A DNA stretch of 64,000 nt, taken from positions 156,193 through 220,192 of the forward strand of contig JAGBHK010000022.1 in NCBI GenBank assembly GCA_017935565.1, read 5' to 3'. Shown here piece after piece: positions 54,998-63,250 of the stretch. This stretch comes from Lachnospiraceae bacterium (lineage in GTDB: Bacteria > Bacillota > Clostridia > Lachnospirales > Lachnospiraceae). The notes under the pieces were generated by a model. The model did not search any database, was not told the origin of the DNA, and was given only the letters and a program-made list of their open reading frames with translations. Within the stretch, counting starts at the first letter, position 1. The number at the start of each line of letters is the position of its first letter. The translations under genes were made by a program, and so were the position numbers.

Positions 54998-56947
54998 ATG
55001 TTGAAAATAGCTAATGATTTTGTCCAGATTGATTATTTAACTGGACTTGCAAATCGCTATGCGTTAAGTAAATATTATGACAGCCTTGATATTAATTCTA
55101 CAGTACATACTATGTTTATAGATATTGATAATTTTAAACGAGTTAATGACTTGTATGGTCATAGTATGGGAGATGAATTGCTGGTTAGCATAAGTAAATT
55201 GATTAAGAAATGTGTGGTTGGATATTCTGCCAGAATAGGTGGAGATGAGTTTGTTGCGTTGATTAATGGAAATATCAGTGAAGAAAAAATTATTGAGATT
55301 GCTAGAAAACTTGTAGAATCAATCAAGGTGATGGATTTTAGAAAAGATGTATTGTCTCACATTTCTTTAAGTGTTGGCGTAGTAATGCATCAAAAAGTAA
55401 AGGAACCATTAGATGATGTACTTCACAAATGCGATATTGCTATGTACCAGGCAAAATACGATGGCAAGAATCGCTACGTAATATATCACGAATATGATGA
55501 CGTTCTTTTACGTAATAAGAATATTGAATTAGAGATGAATTCGGCATTGGAAGAAGGTCAGTTTAAGATATTTTTACAGCCAAAAATCAATGTTGTTACA
55601 TCTAAATTAAGTGGAGCAGAAGCGCTTTCTAGATGGGAACATCCTGTGGACGGGCTTCGTATGCCCGGAGTATATATTCCGCTTTTTGAAAAGAATGGTT
55701 TTATTTCAAAACTTGATATGAATATGTTTGAAGAAGTCTACAAATTAAAAGAATTATGGAAGCAGAGAAACGATGCATACGCAGAGATACCTATTTCTGT
55801 AAATACATCGAGACTTCACCTTTATGATGAGGGTTTTGCAGATAAATTAGAAAGTATTGCGGATAAATATGGCATACCACATAATGAATTGGAAATAGAG
55901 ATTACCGAAGGAATATTTGTTAAGGACCAGAAAGAGTTGATAAACAGCATTGAGAAGGTTAAGGAAAAAGGTTTCTTAGTATCAATTGATGATTTTGGTT
56001 CGGGATTCTCTTCGTTAAATATTTTGAAAGATTTAAAGGTTCACACTATAAAGATTGATAGAGAATTTTTAAATGAAATTGCAACTACCTCGCAGGGTAA
56101 AACTATTGTAAAAAGCATTATTTCTATGTGTTTGGATTTGAAAATGGATGTTGTTACCGAAGGTGTTGAGACCAAGGAACAGGTTGATTTCATAACCAGA
56201 TGCGGATGCCAAGTGGCGCAAGGATACTATTATTCAAAACCTTTGTGCATATCTGATTTTGAGAAGTTTGCAGATGAATATATGGTTCCTGTATTGAATA
56301 GTTATACATTCCATTTAAATGGAGATTTGAAATCAGAAGATGGAAGTATGGAAGGTGAATATGTTGGTAATAACATTATTTATCAGGAAGGCATATATGA
56401 GGATACAAAATCAGTGTATTTCCCTGGTGGTCCTATAGGCGAGAATTTAATTAATATTCCACCGGAAGTATTGGTAAATGACAGTTATACGATTTCGCTT
56501 TGGATTAATCCTGAAAAACTTCATGAATGGGTTTGTTCATTATACATTAGGTTTGAAGTGGGTTTTGCAGCAATATTGCCTTTAGCCTGGGAAGGGCATT
56601 CATCCTTTAGAATTCGAGATTCTAAAGGTCCGATTGGATGGTATGATGTACCAAACTGCAGACTTGCAGAAAATAAATGGACGCATATTACATGTGTATA
56701 CAATGCAAAGACTGAAACGGCCATTATATTTATGAACGGTGAACCGATAGAACAGGTTGAAGAAGTGCCAACAAACAGATATGTAAAACAGATTATGCTT
56801 GGAGGAGATGTTTTTCAACCATCATTTAGGGGGCATATGTGCGAATTGGTTATTTATAATGAGGCAAAGGATTATGAATTTGTCAAAAATATGTTCAATT
56901 CATATGTTGAAAGAGAAGGATTTACTAAGGACTTCAGTAATATGTAA
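54998..56947 (+). CDS. GGDEF-EAL protein with C-terminal LamG domain
   Basis: This 649-residue protein has a GGDEF domain (about 12-165, intact G81-G-D-E-F85) and an EAL domain (about 180-425, E208-A-L in EALSRWEHP and D331-D-F-G334). The catalytic motifs of both suggest a bifunctional c-di-GMP enzyme. Residues 437-645 resemble a LamG/concanavalin-like fold (YTISLWINPEK, NKWTHITCVYN, FMNGEPIEQ, FRGHMCELVIYNEA). No signal peptide or membrane segment is seen, so this sugar-binding-type domain should be in the cytoplasm, which is unusual. I chose the start at 54998 from GGTGA upstream. It converges on the AraC gene. Confidence 0.87.
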   Translation: MLKIANDFVQIDYLTGLANRYALSKYYDSLDINSTVHTMFIDIDNFKRVNDLYGHSMGDELLVSISKLIKKCVVGYSARIGGDEFVALINGNISEEKIIEIARKLVESIKVMDFRKDVLSHISLSVGVVMHQKVKEPLDDVLHKCDIAMYQAKYDGKNRYVIYHEYDDVLLRNKNIELEMNSALEEGQFKIFLQPKINVVTSKLSGAEALSRWEHPVDGLRMPGVYIPLFEKNGFISKLDMNMFEEVYKLKELWKQRNDAYAEIPISVNTSRLHLYDEGFADKLESIADKYGIPHNELEIEITEGIFVKDQKELINSIEKVKEKGFLVSIDDFGSGFSSLNILKDLKVHTIKIDREFLNEIATTSQGKTIVKSIISMCLDLKMDVVTEGVETKEQVDFITRCGCQVAQGYYYSKPLCISDFEKFADEYMVPVLNSYTFHLNGDLKSEDGSMEGEYVGNNIIYQEGIYEDTKSVYFPGGPIGENLINIPPEVLVNDSYTISLWINPEKLHEWVCSLYIRFEVGFAAILPLAWEGHSSFRIRDSKGPIGWYDVPNCRLAENKWTHITCVYNAKTETAIIFMNGEPIEQVEEVPTNRYVKQIMLGGDVFQPSFRGHMCELVIYNEAKDYEFVKNMFNSYVEREGFTKDFSNM

Positions 56948-56950
56948 ATT

Positions 56951-56979
56951 AAACGCAGCATCAAAAAGGTGCTGCGTTT
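56951..56979. terminator. bidirectional terminator
   Basis: AAACGCAGCA and TGCTGCGTTT are perfect 10-base arms with T-rich flanks, between convergent genes. Confidence 0.85.
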
Positions 56980-56984
56980 GTTGT

Positions 56985-57821
56985 TTAATAGAGGTTTCTA
57001 TACTGCATAGGTGATTGACCAACCATCTCTTTAAATATCTTGCAAAAATAGTTTGCCTGCTTGTAACCGCATTTATCTGCAATTTCTGAAATTGATAAAT
57101 GGGTTGTCTGAAGCAATTTTTTTGCATGTTCAATTCGTAGTTTGGTCAAAAATTTAATAGGAGAAATGCCTGTATCACTGGTGAAATCACGACTTAAATG
57201 ACTGGAAGATATTTCATACATATCAGCGATAGTTTCAATGCTGTCAATCGTATCAAAATGTTCACTCATATAATGAATTATTTCGCGGTTTCTCTTGGTG
57301 TACATTTCATTATTATCTCTAAAATGAAAGTAAAGTCTGTTTATAAAGTCAAATGCAATGGAACTAGCTGTATTAAAGTCGGTGATATGCATATTTTTCG
57401 CTTGATTTATAATCTCATTGTGAAATTTAATAGGGGCGCTATTAATATCCAAATTGAAAATGTTACCAGCTTTTTTTGTGATAAGCTGATAATATTCATC
57501 TATATATTCACTTTGGATAAGCATATACATCAAATCCCATTCCTCACGTTTTTTTACATTGCAATAATATCTTGTATCGCTTGGGATTGGAATAAGAAAG
57601 GCCTGACCTGGTAATACTTCATATTCTTTATCATTGATACATAATATGCCACTTCCTGCTAGTGTATACTGGAAAAGGTAGCCACCAAGCATTCTGTTTT
57701 TATTGTCGTAATAATATTCTGTACCAGAACGAGTTTCGATTCCAACAGAAACTAGACTAATTAGGGGAGAAGTAAGCTCCGGTGTAAATGGAAATACATA
57801 ACTGTAAGGATTTTTAACCAT
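56985..57821 (-). CDS. AraC-family transcriptional regulator
   Basis: This 278-residue protein has an N-terminal cupin-like ligand-binding domain (about 1-150: GYLFQYTLAGSGILCINDKE, then PGQAFLIPIP) and two C-terminal helix-turn-helix motifs. These are ETIADMYEISSSHLSRDFTS and SEIADKCGYKQANYFCKIFK, followed by GQSPMQYR. The cupin type typically senses sugars. It is divergent from the GH97 gene and probably activates it. The ATG at 57821 has AGGAGG upstream. Confidence 0.93.
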   Translation of the reverse strand: MVKNPYSYVFPFTPELTSPLISLVSVGIETRSGTEYYYDNKNRMLGGYLFQYTLAGSGILCINDKEYEVLPGQAFLIPIPSDTRYYCNVKKREEWDLMYMLIQSEYIDEYYQLITKKAGNIFNLDINSAPIKFHNEIINQAKNMHITDFNTASSIAFDFINRLYFHFRDNNEMYTKRNREIIHYMSEHFDTIDSIETIADMYEISSSHLSRDFTSDTGISPIKFLTKLRIEHAKKLLQTTHLSISEIADKCGYKQANYFCKIFKEMVGQSPMQYRNLY

Positions 57822-57848
57822 AAATACCTCCTGAAAATGTGTCAAAAA

Positions 57849-57913
57849 TATCAAAAAATTATCATCAAAAAATTATCATTTTAATTTTGAAAATATCATC
57901 AAAAAAATATCAT
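57849..57913. repeat. three direct repeats between araC-type gene and GH97
   Basis: (T/C)ATCAAAAAATTATCAT occurs at 57849-57865 and 57863-57879. A third copy, with one change, is at 57897-57913. The first two are 14 bases apart. Related A-rich ATATCA motifs continue towards 58015. The array lies in the 217-base divergent region, which otherwise shows no clear gene. It probably contains binding sites for the AraC regulator. Confidence 0.6.
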
Positions 57914-58038
57914 AAGTCCTAAAAAGGTTATATTGAAATTATATATATTAAATGAGAAAATGTAAATATGAAATCTAAAAAAAATATCAATAATATTTTT
58001 GAATGATATCAAAAATATAAAAAAGGAAGGTATGACAA

Positions 58039-61000
58039 ATGCAAAAAAAAGGATTGTTAAAAAGAATTGTTGTTGTATCACTTATTACATCGATGATATT
58101 TTCTGTTATCGGATGTAAGGATAAGAACAATGAAAAGACTGTTGCCACTGAAGAGAAAAAGCAGGAGACAGGTGAAACAAAAGATGAAATGGCAAAATTA
58201 CCAGAATTGGAATCTTGGGAGGGTGTAAAGATAAAAAGTTCTGGTAAGAATATCGACAAGGCAATCATTACTGAAAGTGGTGTTAGTCTTGTGTATGATG
58301 ACCAATTAAAAAAGAACATAATGAAATTTGAAGGTTCTGAAGGTTATTTATCATTGCCTGAGGATGTTTGGAAAAATGTAGAAGAAGGTTTTTCTATAGC
58401 ATTGAAGGTTAAACCTGAAGAAAATTCTAGTGCGAGATTATTTCAGACTAATATTCCTGGCTATGGTGTAGGCGATACAGTATGGTTTGATGCACCAGAA
58501 ATATCCTTGACTACAAATGGAGATGTTAGAGTGTATGTAGGAGGCAGAACCATAGGTGGTACATATACACCAAATGCAACATATAATAATGGTATTGCAG
58601 GAGATGATTCCAATTATTCTGAACCTAATGGTCATAAAACAAGATATGAAGGAAGTGTAGACGCATATGCTACAGATACATGGTCAGAAATTATAGTTTC
58701 AGTATCAACATCTGAAATCAGCATATATGTAAATGGTGAAAAAAGGGAAATTAAAGTTAATGAAGCTTTAGGCTGTGACATTGCGTCATCTTTAGAATAT
58801 TTATTTGGTAATTACGAAGGTGGAGAGAAAATATTAAAGGATTATATATACACATCTATTGGTAATTCAGTATATAGTACTGATTCGAATTTTAAGGGAA
58901 GTGTTGCAGATTTAAGAATTTATACATATGCGTTAAGTGATGAAGAAGCAAATAAACTTCCAGATGATGCAGAATATGTGTATGATTTTGATACAGAAGA
59001 CATTGATAATGTAAATGCATCTTCAGATTATACTGCAGACTTGTCTAAATATTTGGGAAATGTTGCATTAATTGAAGTTGATAAGGTTAAGACGTCTTCA
59101 ACTGAAGGTATTAATACAGTTCAGGTATGGAGCGACAGTGAGGGCAGGTATTATTATTCAGTTAAAGCTAATGATACTGTTATAGTAGAAAGTTCATTAA
59201 TTGGTTTGATACTTGAAGAAGGAGATTTATCAATAGGTCTTACATTGGATGAAACTAGTGTGAAGACACAGAATATTGATGAAACATACGATATTATCAC
59301 AGGTGCTAACGCAACAGCAACAAATAAATGTAATGAAACAAGATTCACTCTTAAAAATGATACAGGTTCATTTGATTTTGTAATTCGTGCATTTGACGAT
59401 GGTGTGGCATACAAATATGAAAATGTATCTATAGAAGGTAAGGATAAGTTGGTGGTTACAGATGAGTTGTCAGAGGTAATCTTCCAGCCAACAGCAGATG
59501 TATGGTCATTCCCATTAAATGGCACATATGAAGGCGAATATGTAAAGAGAACTGGCAAGCAAATGGAAAATGTAACAGGCAAATTGTCAACACCTATGCT
59601 CATAAATCAAGATGATTATTGGATGGTATTGTCTGAGGCAAGTGTATTCAATAATAATGGAGATTATTGTTCAAGCGCATTGGGTACGGATGCTGGGACT
59701 AGAGTGTTAGATTGGGATTTTGGATGGGATAGAAATCAAAATGATGAAGCGAAAGATGACCTTGATTCTCCAGGACATATTGATATTACAAATGTTGAAA
59801 CAAGAAATGGATTTGCAACTCCTTGGAGAGTGATGGTTATCTCAAATGATTTGGAAACATTATGCGAAAGTAATATTATTCCTAATTTGAATCCGGAAGC
59901 TGACTCGGAACTTTTCGCAGATACAAGTTGGATTAAGCCAGGTGTGGTTGCTTGGAGCTGGTGGGCAGAGGATGCGGCACAGGGAAATTATGATAAACAC
60001 ATTGAATACATTGATTTTGCAGCAGAAAATGGTTGGGATTATGTATGCCTTGATGTGGGCTGGAGAGCCTTTGAGGATAGATTGCCTGAAATGTGCGATT
60101 ATGCGAATTCTAAGGGTGTTGGAATATTTGTTTGGATTAATTATAGAGATATGAAGACTATCGAGGAGATGGAAACACTTTTTGGTAAGTGGGCAGCTGC
60201 AGGAGCAGTTGGCTTAAAGACTGACTATTTTGAAAGTGATGCACAAGTGGTGCTTAATGCAATGGAAAATTGTGCAATTGTAGCAGCAAAAAATAAGATG
60301 ATGATTCTTTATCATGGTTGTGTAAGACCTGCTGGTGAGTATAGAACATATCCAAATATTTTAAGTACAGAAGCAGTGCAAGGTGAAGAATGGCATAAAT
60401 GGTTTGCATATCCAACAGTAGAAAACTGTTTGTTATATCCATTTTCAAGAAATGTATTAGGCTCAATGGATTACACACCTGTAGCAACAAAGGTTGGAAG
60501 TAATGATTCGACATATGGTTTTGGTTTGGCAATGACTGTTGTATATGAGTCAGCATTGCAGCATATGGCATACGCAGCATCTTCATATAAATCATATAAT
60601 GGTTTATCATTTTTAAATAATCTTGTGACAACATGGGACGAGTCTATATTAGTAGAAGGAGTACCTGGTGAATATATTACATACGCAAGAAGAAATGCAG
60701 AAAACTGGTATATTGGTGCGATGACAAAAGAGGCTAGAAATACAAGTATTAAACTAGAGTTCCTTAATGATGGAGAGTATAACGCTTATATATATAAGGA
60801 TAATGAAGATGGAACACAACTTTTGATTGAAGAAAAGAAAGTGAGTAAGTCAGATACATTATCGTTTGATTTATTGGCAGCAGGCGGTGTGGCAGTGCTT
60901 ATTACAAAAGACACAATCGATACAACAGTAGCAGAGTCTGAGGATATGAATAATCCTAATTTCACATATTATGAAGCTGAAAGTAAGAATAACACACTTG

Positions 61001-61344
61001 CAGGCGCAGCCGTATATCAAAGTTCAGCATTTTGTTCGGGAAGTCAGAAGGTTGGATATGTAGGAAATGGCGCAGCAAATACATTGACATTTAATAATAT
61101 AAATGTAGATAAAACTGGAACATATAAACTTATGTTATATTATTGTTGTGGCGAGAATAGAGCGGTTACATTAACTGTAAATGGTGATAAAACTTATGAA
61201 ATGTCAGGACTTAATAGTGGAGACTATGTTCACACTTCTGTTAGTGAAATCGAGATAGAGTTACAGGCGGGAGATAACATTATAATGCTTTCAAATGCAT
61301 CGTATTTTGCGCCGGATATTGATAGAATAGCGGTTTCGAAATAG
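58039..61344 (+). CDS. GH97 glycoside hydrolase lipoprotein with LamG and CBM domains
   Basis: This 1101-residue secreted lipoprotein has a signal peptide ending at lipobox VIGC (Cys26). A LamG-like domain follows (about 90-315). The GH97 N-terminal beta domain is at about 345-600 and the (beta/alpha)8 catalytic domain at about 620-880, with WSWWAEDAAQGNYDKH from about 639 and YVCLDVGW. D729 in GLKTDYFESD fits the nucleophile position of retaining GH97 alpha-galactosidases. A C-terminal domain is followed by a CBM35/6-like module (976-1101, YYEAESKNNTL). Likely substrate: alpha-linked galactosides or glucosides. The specificity is inference. Confidence 0.87.
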   Translation: MQKKGLLKRIVVVSLITSMIFSVIGCKDKNNEKTVATEEKKQETGETKDEMAKLPELESWEGVKIKSSGKNIDKAIITESGVSLVYDDQLKKNIMKFEGSEGYLSLPEDVWKNVEEGFSIALKVKPEENSSARLFQTNIPGYGVGDTVWFDAPEISLTTNGDVRVYVGGRTIGGTYTPNATYNNGIAGDDSNYSEPNGHKTRYEGSVDAYATDTWSEIIVSVSTSEISIYVNGEKREIKVNEALGCDIASSLEYLFGNYEGGEKILKDYIYTSIGNSVYSTDSNFKGSVADLRIYTYALSDEEANKLPDDAEYVYDFDTEDIDNVNASSDYTADLSKYLGNVALIEVDKVKTSSTEGINTVQVWSDSEGRYYYSVKANDTVIVESSLIGLILEEGDLSIGLTLDETSVKTQNIDETYDIITGANATATNKCNETRFTLKNDTGSFDFVIRAFDDGVAYKYENVSIEGKDKLVVTDELSEVIFQPTADVWSFPLNGTYEGEYVKRTGKQMENVTGKLSTPMLINQDDYWMVLSEASVFNNNGDYCSSALGTDAGTRVLDWDFGWDRNQNDEAKDDLDSPGHIDITNVETRNGFATPWRVMVISNDLETLCESNIIPNLNPEADSELFADTSWIKPGVVAWSWWAEDAAQGNYDKHIEYIDFAAENGWDYVCLDVGWRAFEDRLPEMCDYANSKGVGIFVWINYRDMKTIEEMETLFGKWAAAGAVGLKTDYFESDAQVVLNAMENCAIVAAKNKMMILYHGCVRPAGEYRTYPNILSTEAVQGEEWHKWFAYPTVENCLLYPFSRNVLGSMDYTPVATKVGSNDSTYGFGLAMTVVYESALQHMAYAASSYKSYNGLSFLNNLVTTWDESILVEGVPGEYITYARRNAENWYIGAMTKEARNTSIKLEFLNDGEYNAYIYKDNEDGTQLLIEEKKVSKSDTLSFDLLAAGGVAVLITKDTIDTTVAESEDMNNPNFTYYEAESKNNTLAGAAVYQSSAFCSGSQKVGYVGNGAANTLTFNNINVDKTGTYKLMLYYCCGENRAVTLTVNGDKTYEMSGLNSGDYVHTSVSEIEIELQAGDNIIMLSNASYFAPDIDRIAVSK

Positions 61345-61383
61345 CAAAATTCAAAGGGAGTTTTATTGGACTTTGATTAATTT

Positions 61384-61431
61384 ATACTACCTCCATAAGA
61401 AATAAAAAATAACTTATGGAGGTAGTATTTT
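61384..61431 (+). promoter_or_regulatory. perfect 16-base hairpin covering the next gene's ribosome binding site
   Basis: ATACTACCTCCATAAG (61384-61399) and CTTATGGAGGTAGTAT (61413-61428) are exact complements with a 13-base A/T loop, followed by TTTT. It resembles a terminator for GH97, but its 3' arm contains the GGAGG used by the gene starting at 61432. Confidence 0.75.
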
Positions 61432-61815
61432 ATGTTAAGTTTTTTAAATATAATTATAGTATTGAGCGTTGTAGTGGGAGTTATGGTGATAAATTATCTT
61501 ATATTTAATTGTTCAAAGATTAGTCCTTGTTATATCGAGTTTGATGATAGAAAGAAGTCAGAGATGCGACTTATGAGAAGATATAATGAGGGATTTGATA
61601 AGATTTTTAAAATGTATATGTTTACAAGTATTGTGATTGCTATGATGGTATTGGCATCATTTAGTTTTTTTGCAGCAATAGTTTTGCTTGGAGTTCAGAT
61701 ATTGTATACAATAGGTGCTTCGGTTGTGATGATTTGGATGTATATTAGAAGCATTTTATATTGGAATATGGAGTTTAGAAGAACAGAGGAGATAAGAAGG
61801 GATTGTTATATTTAA
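61432..61815 (+). CDS. small membrane protein of unknown function
   Basis: I recognise no family. The 127-residue protein has a hydrophobic N-terminal segment (about 3-26), a charged stretch (about 38-58: DDRKKSEMRLMRRYNEGFDK), two further membrane segments (about 62-84 and 86-108) and a charged tail. Its GGAGG (61418-61422) lies inside a stable hairpin. It is not clearly linked to the GH97 gene in function. Confidence 0.65.
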   Translation: MLSFLNIIIVLSVVVGVMVINYLIFNCSKISPCYIEFDDRKKSEMRLMRRYNEGFDKIFKMYMFTSIVIAMMVLASFSFFAAIVLLGVQILYTIGASVVMIWMYIRSILYWNMEFRRTEEIRRDCYI

Positions 61816-61840
61816 AAAAGCGCCGTAGAGGCGCTTTTTT
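61814..61840. terminator. bidirectional terminator
   Basis: AAAAAAGCGCC, GTAGA, GGCGCTTTTTT between convergent genes. Confidence 0.88.
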
Positions 61841-62375
61841 ACTGAATATCTTTGAATTTCTTTTCGCATAAAGTTTCGATGATGTAACTTAAATCATCTA
61901 CATTGTAAATCTTATTTTCGATGAAATATCGAATAATTAAATCTTCTTTTCTTGAATTTGCAAGAGTATAAGAAGCTGTGTAGATAAGTTTTCTAGTTTC
62001 TTCAATGTTTAATTTTAATCCCATGCAAACAATGATAGCTTCTGATTTGGACGGAACATAATTTAAATTTTTCTTTAATACATCTTCGTATTTAGCGGAT
62101 AAATTAGCTTTTTCAAAAAAAGTTAGAGCTTCGCCTTTATCGTCTTTTAAGTATTCTAATACAATCTTGGCATATGTGTCAGGATTGCCATGCTTTTCAT
62201 ACCATTCATCTCTGGCATCTCGAACTTCATCTGATTTTAATGAAAGCGAATTTAACTTGTTTTGTACATATCCTGATTCACGAACATAATGTACCTGAAT
62301 GAAAATTTCACATTCTTTGCAAATAGCGGCGCGTCTTTTCTTTATGGCACCTTTAGTGTTACTAAATAAACCCAT
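61839..62375 (-). CDS. unknown helical protein with a recurrent clostridial C-terminal module
   Basis: This 178-residue protein has a basic N-terminus (TKGAIKKRRAAICKEC) and a mostly helical body. The last 75 residues (GLKLNIEETRKLIYTASYTL, then RKEDLIIRYFIENKIYNVDD) resemble a small helical module I recognise from the C-termini of diverse clostridial proteins. No catalytic motif is visible. GAGGAT precedes the ATG. The function is unknown. Confidence 0.65.
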   Translation of the reverse strand: MGLFSNTKGAIKKRRAAICKECEIFIQVHYVRESGYVQNKLNSLSLKSDEVRDARDEWYEKHGNPDTYAKIVLEYLKDDKGEALTFFEKANLSAKYEDVLKKNLNYVPSKSEAIIVCMGLKLNIEETRKLIYTASYTLANSRKEDLIIRYFIENKIYNVDDLSYIIETLCEKKFKDIQ

Positions 62376-62454
62376 ATAAAATCCTCACTTGTGTAAAAAA
62401 AATTCTAATACATTGATAATAACACATAATTCAAAAAAAGTATATTATAAAATA

Positions 62455-62483
62455 TTGTCTTTTTTTGAAATTTAATCTAGACT
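62455..62483 (+). promoter_or_regulatory. candidate promoter for the Fe-S scaffold pair
   Basis: TTGTCT (62455-62460) and TAGACT (62478-62483) have a 17-base spacer. Neither hexamer is strong. Confidence 0.4.
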
Positions 62484-62539
62484 ATTTTGCAATTTTGTGA
62501 GAAAATATATCGAGAATTGTTTTTGAAAGGAGAAATACA

Positions 62540-63232
62540 ATGATTTATTCACATGAAGTAGAAAAAATGTGCCCAGTTGCACAGGGCGTTCATCATGGCG
62601 CTGCACCAGTTCCTACAGAAGGAAAATGGGTAAAAAATAAAGAAGTAAAAGATATTTCTGGTTTAACACACGGTATTGGCTGGTGTGCACCACAGCAGGG
62701 TGCATGTAAGCTCACTCTTAATGTAAAGGAAGGTATCATTCAGGAAGCATTAGTAGAAACAATCGGATGTTCAGGTATGACACATTCAGCAGCTATGGCT
62801 TCAGAAATATTACCTGGTCTTACAGTAATGGAAGCATTAAACACAGACTTAGTTTGTGATGCTATCAATACAGCTATGAGAGAACTTTTCTTACAGATCG
62901 TTTACGGTAGAACACAGAGTGCATTCTCTGAAGATGGTCTTCCAGTAGGCGCTGGTCTTGAAGACTTAGGTAAGGGTCTTCGTTCACAGGTTGGTACAAT
63001 GTACGGTACATTAGCTAAGGGTCCTCGTTACCTTGAAATGGCTGAAGGTTATGTTACAGGTATCGCTCTTGATGCAGATGATCAGATTATTGGTTATCAG
63101 TTCGTAAGCCTTGGAAAGATGACAGATTTCATCAAGAAGGGTGACGATCCAACAACAGCTTGGGAAAAAGCAAAAGGTCAGTATGGTAGAGTTGCAGATG
63201 CAGTTAAGATCATCGACCCAAGAGAGCAGTAA
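62540..63232 (+). CDS. NifU-like iron-sulfur cluster assembly scaffold protein
   Basis: This 230-residue protein has a NifU/IscU N-terminal-like core. GWCAPQQGACKLTLNVKEG and LVETIGCSGMTHSAAMAS (C in IGCSG) provide candidate cluster ligands. ALNTDLVCDAIN gives another Cys. It lies 18 bases before a GGGtGRT-family gene, a pairing common in Clostridia and annotated there as scaffold plus GGGtGRT protein. Codon use is strongly optimised, suggesting high expression. AAAGGAG precedes the ATG. The cluster's recipient is unknown. Confidence 0.8.
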   Translation: MIYSHEVEKMCPVAQGVHHGAAPVPTEGKWVKNKEVKDISGLTHGIGWCAPQQGACKLTLNVKEGIIQEALVETIGCSGMTHSAAMASEILPGLTVMEALNTDLVCDAINTAMRELFLQIVYGRTQSAFSEDGLPVGAGLEDLGKGLRSQVGTMYGTLAKGPRYLEMAEGYVTGIALDADDQIIGYQFVSLGKMTDFIKKGDDPTTAWEKAKGQYGRVADAVKIIDPREQ

Positions 63233-63250
63233 GAGAAGGAGGAAAAGATA

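Noticed and set aside
57849-57913. CRISPR-like direct repeats
   Set aside because: The repeats are only about 17 bases, overlap each other, have no uniform spacers and lie in a divergent promoter region; no cas genes are present.
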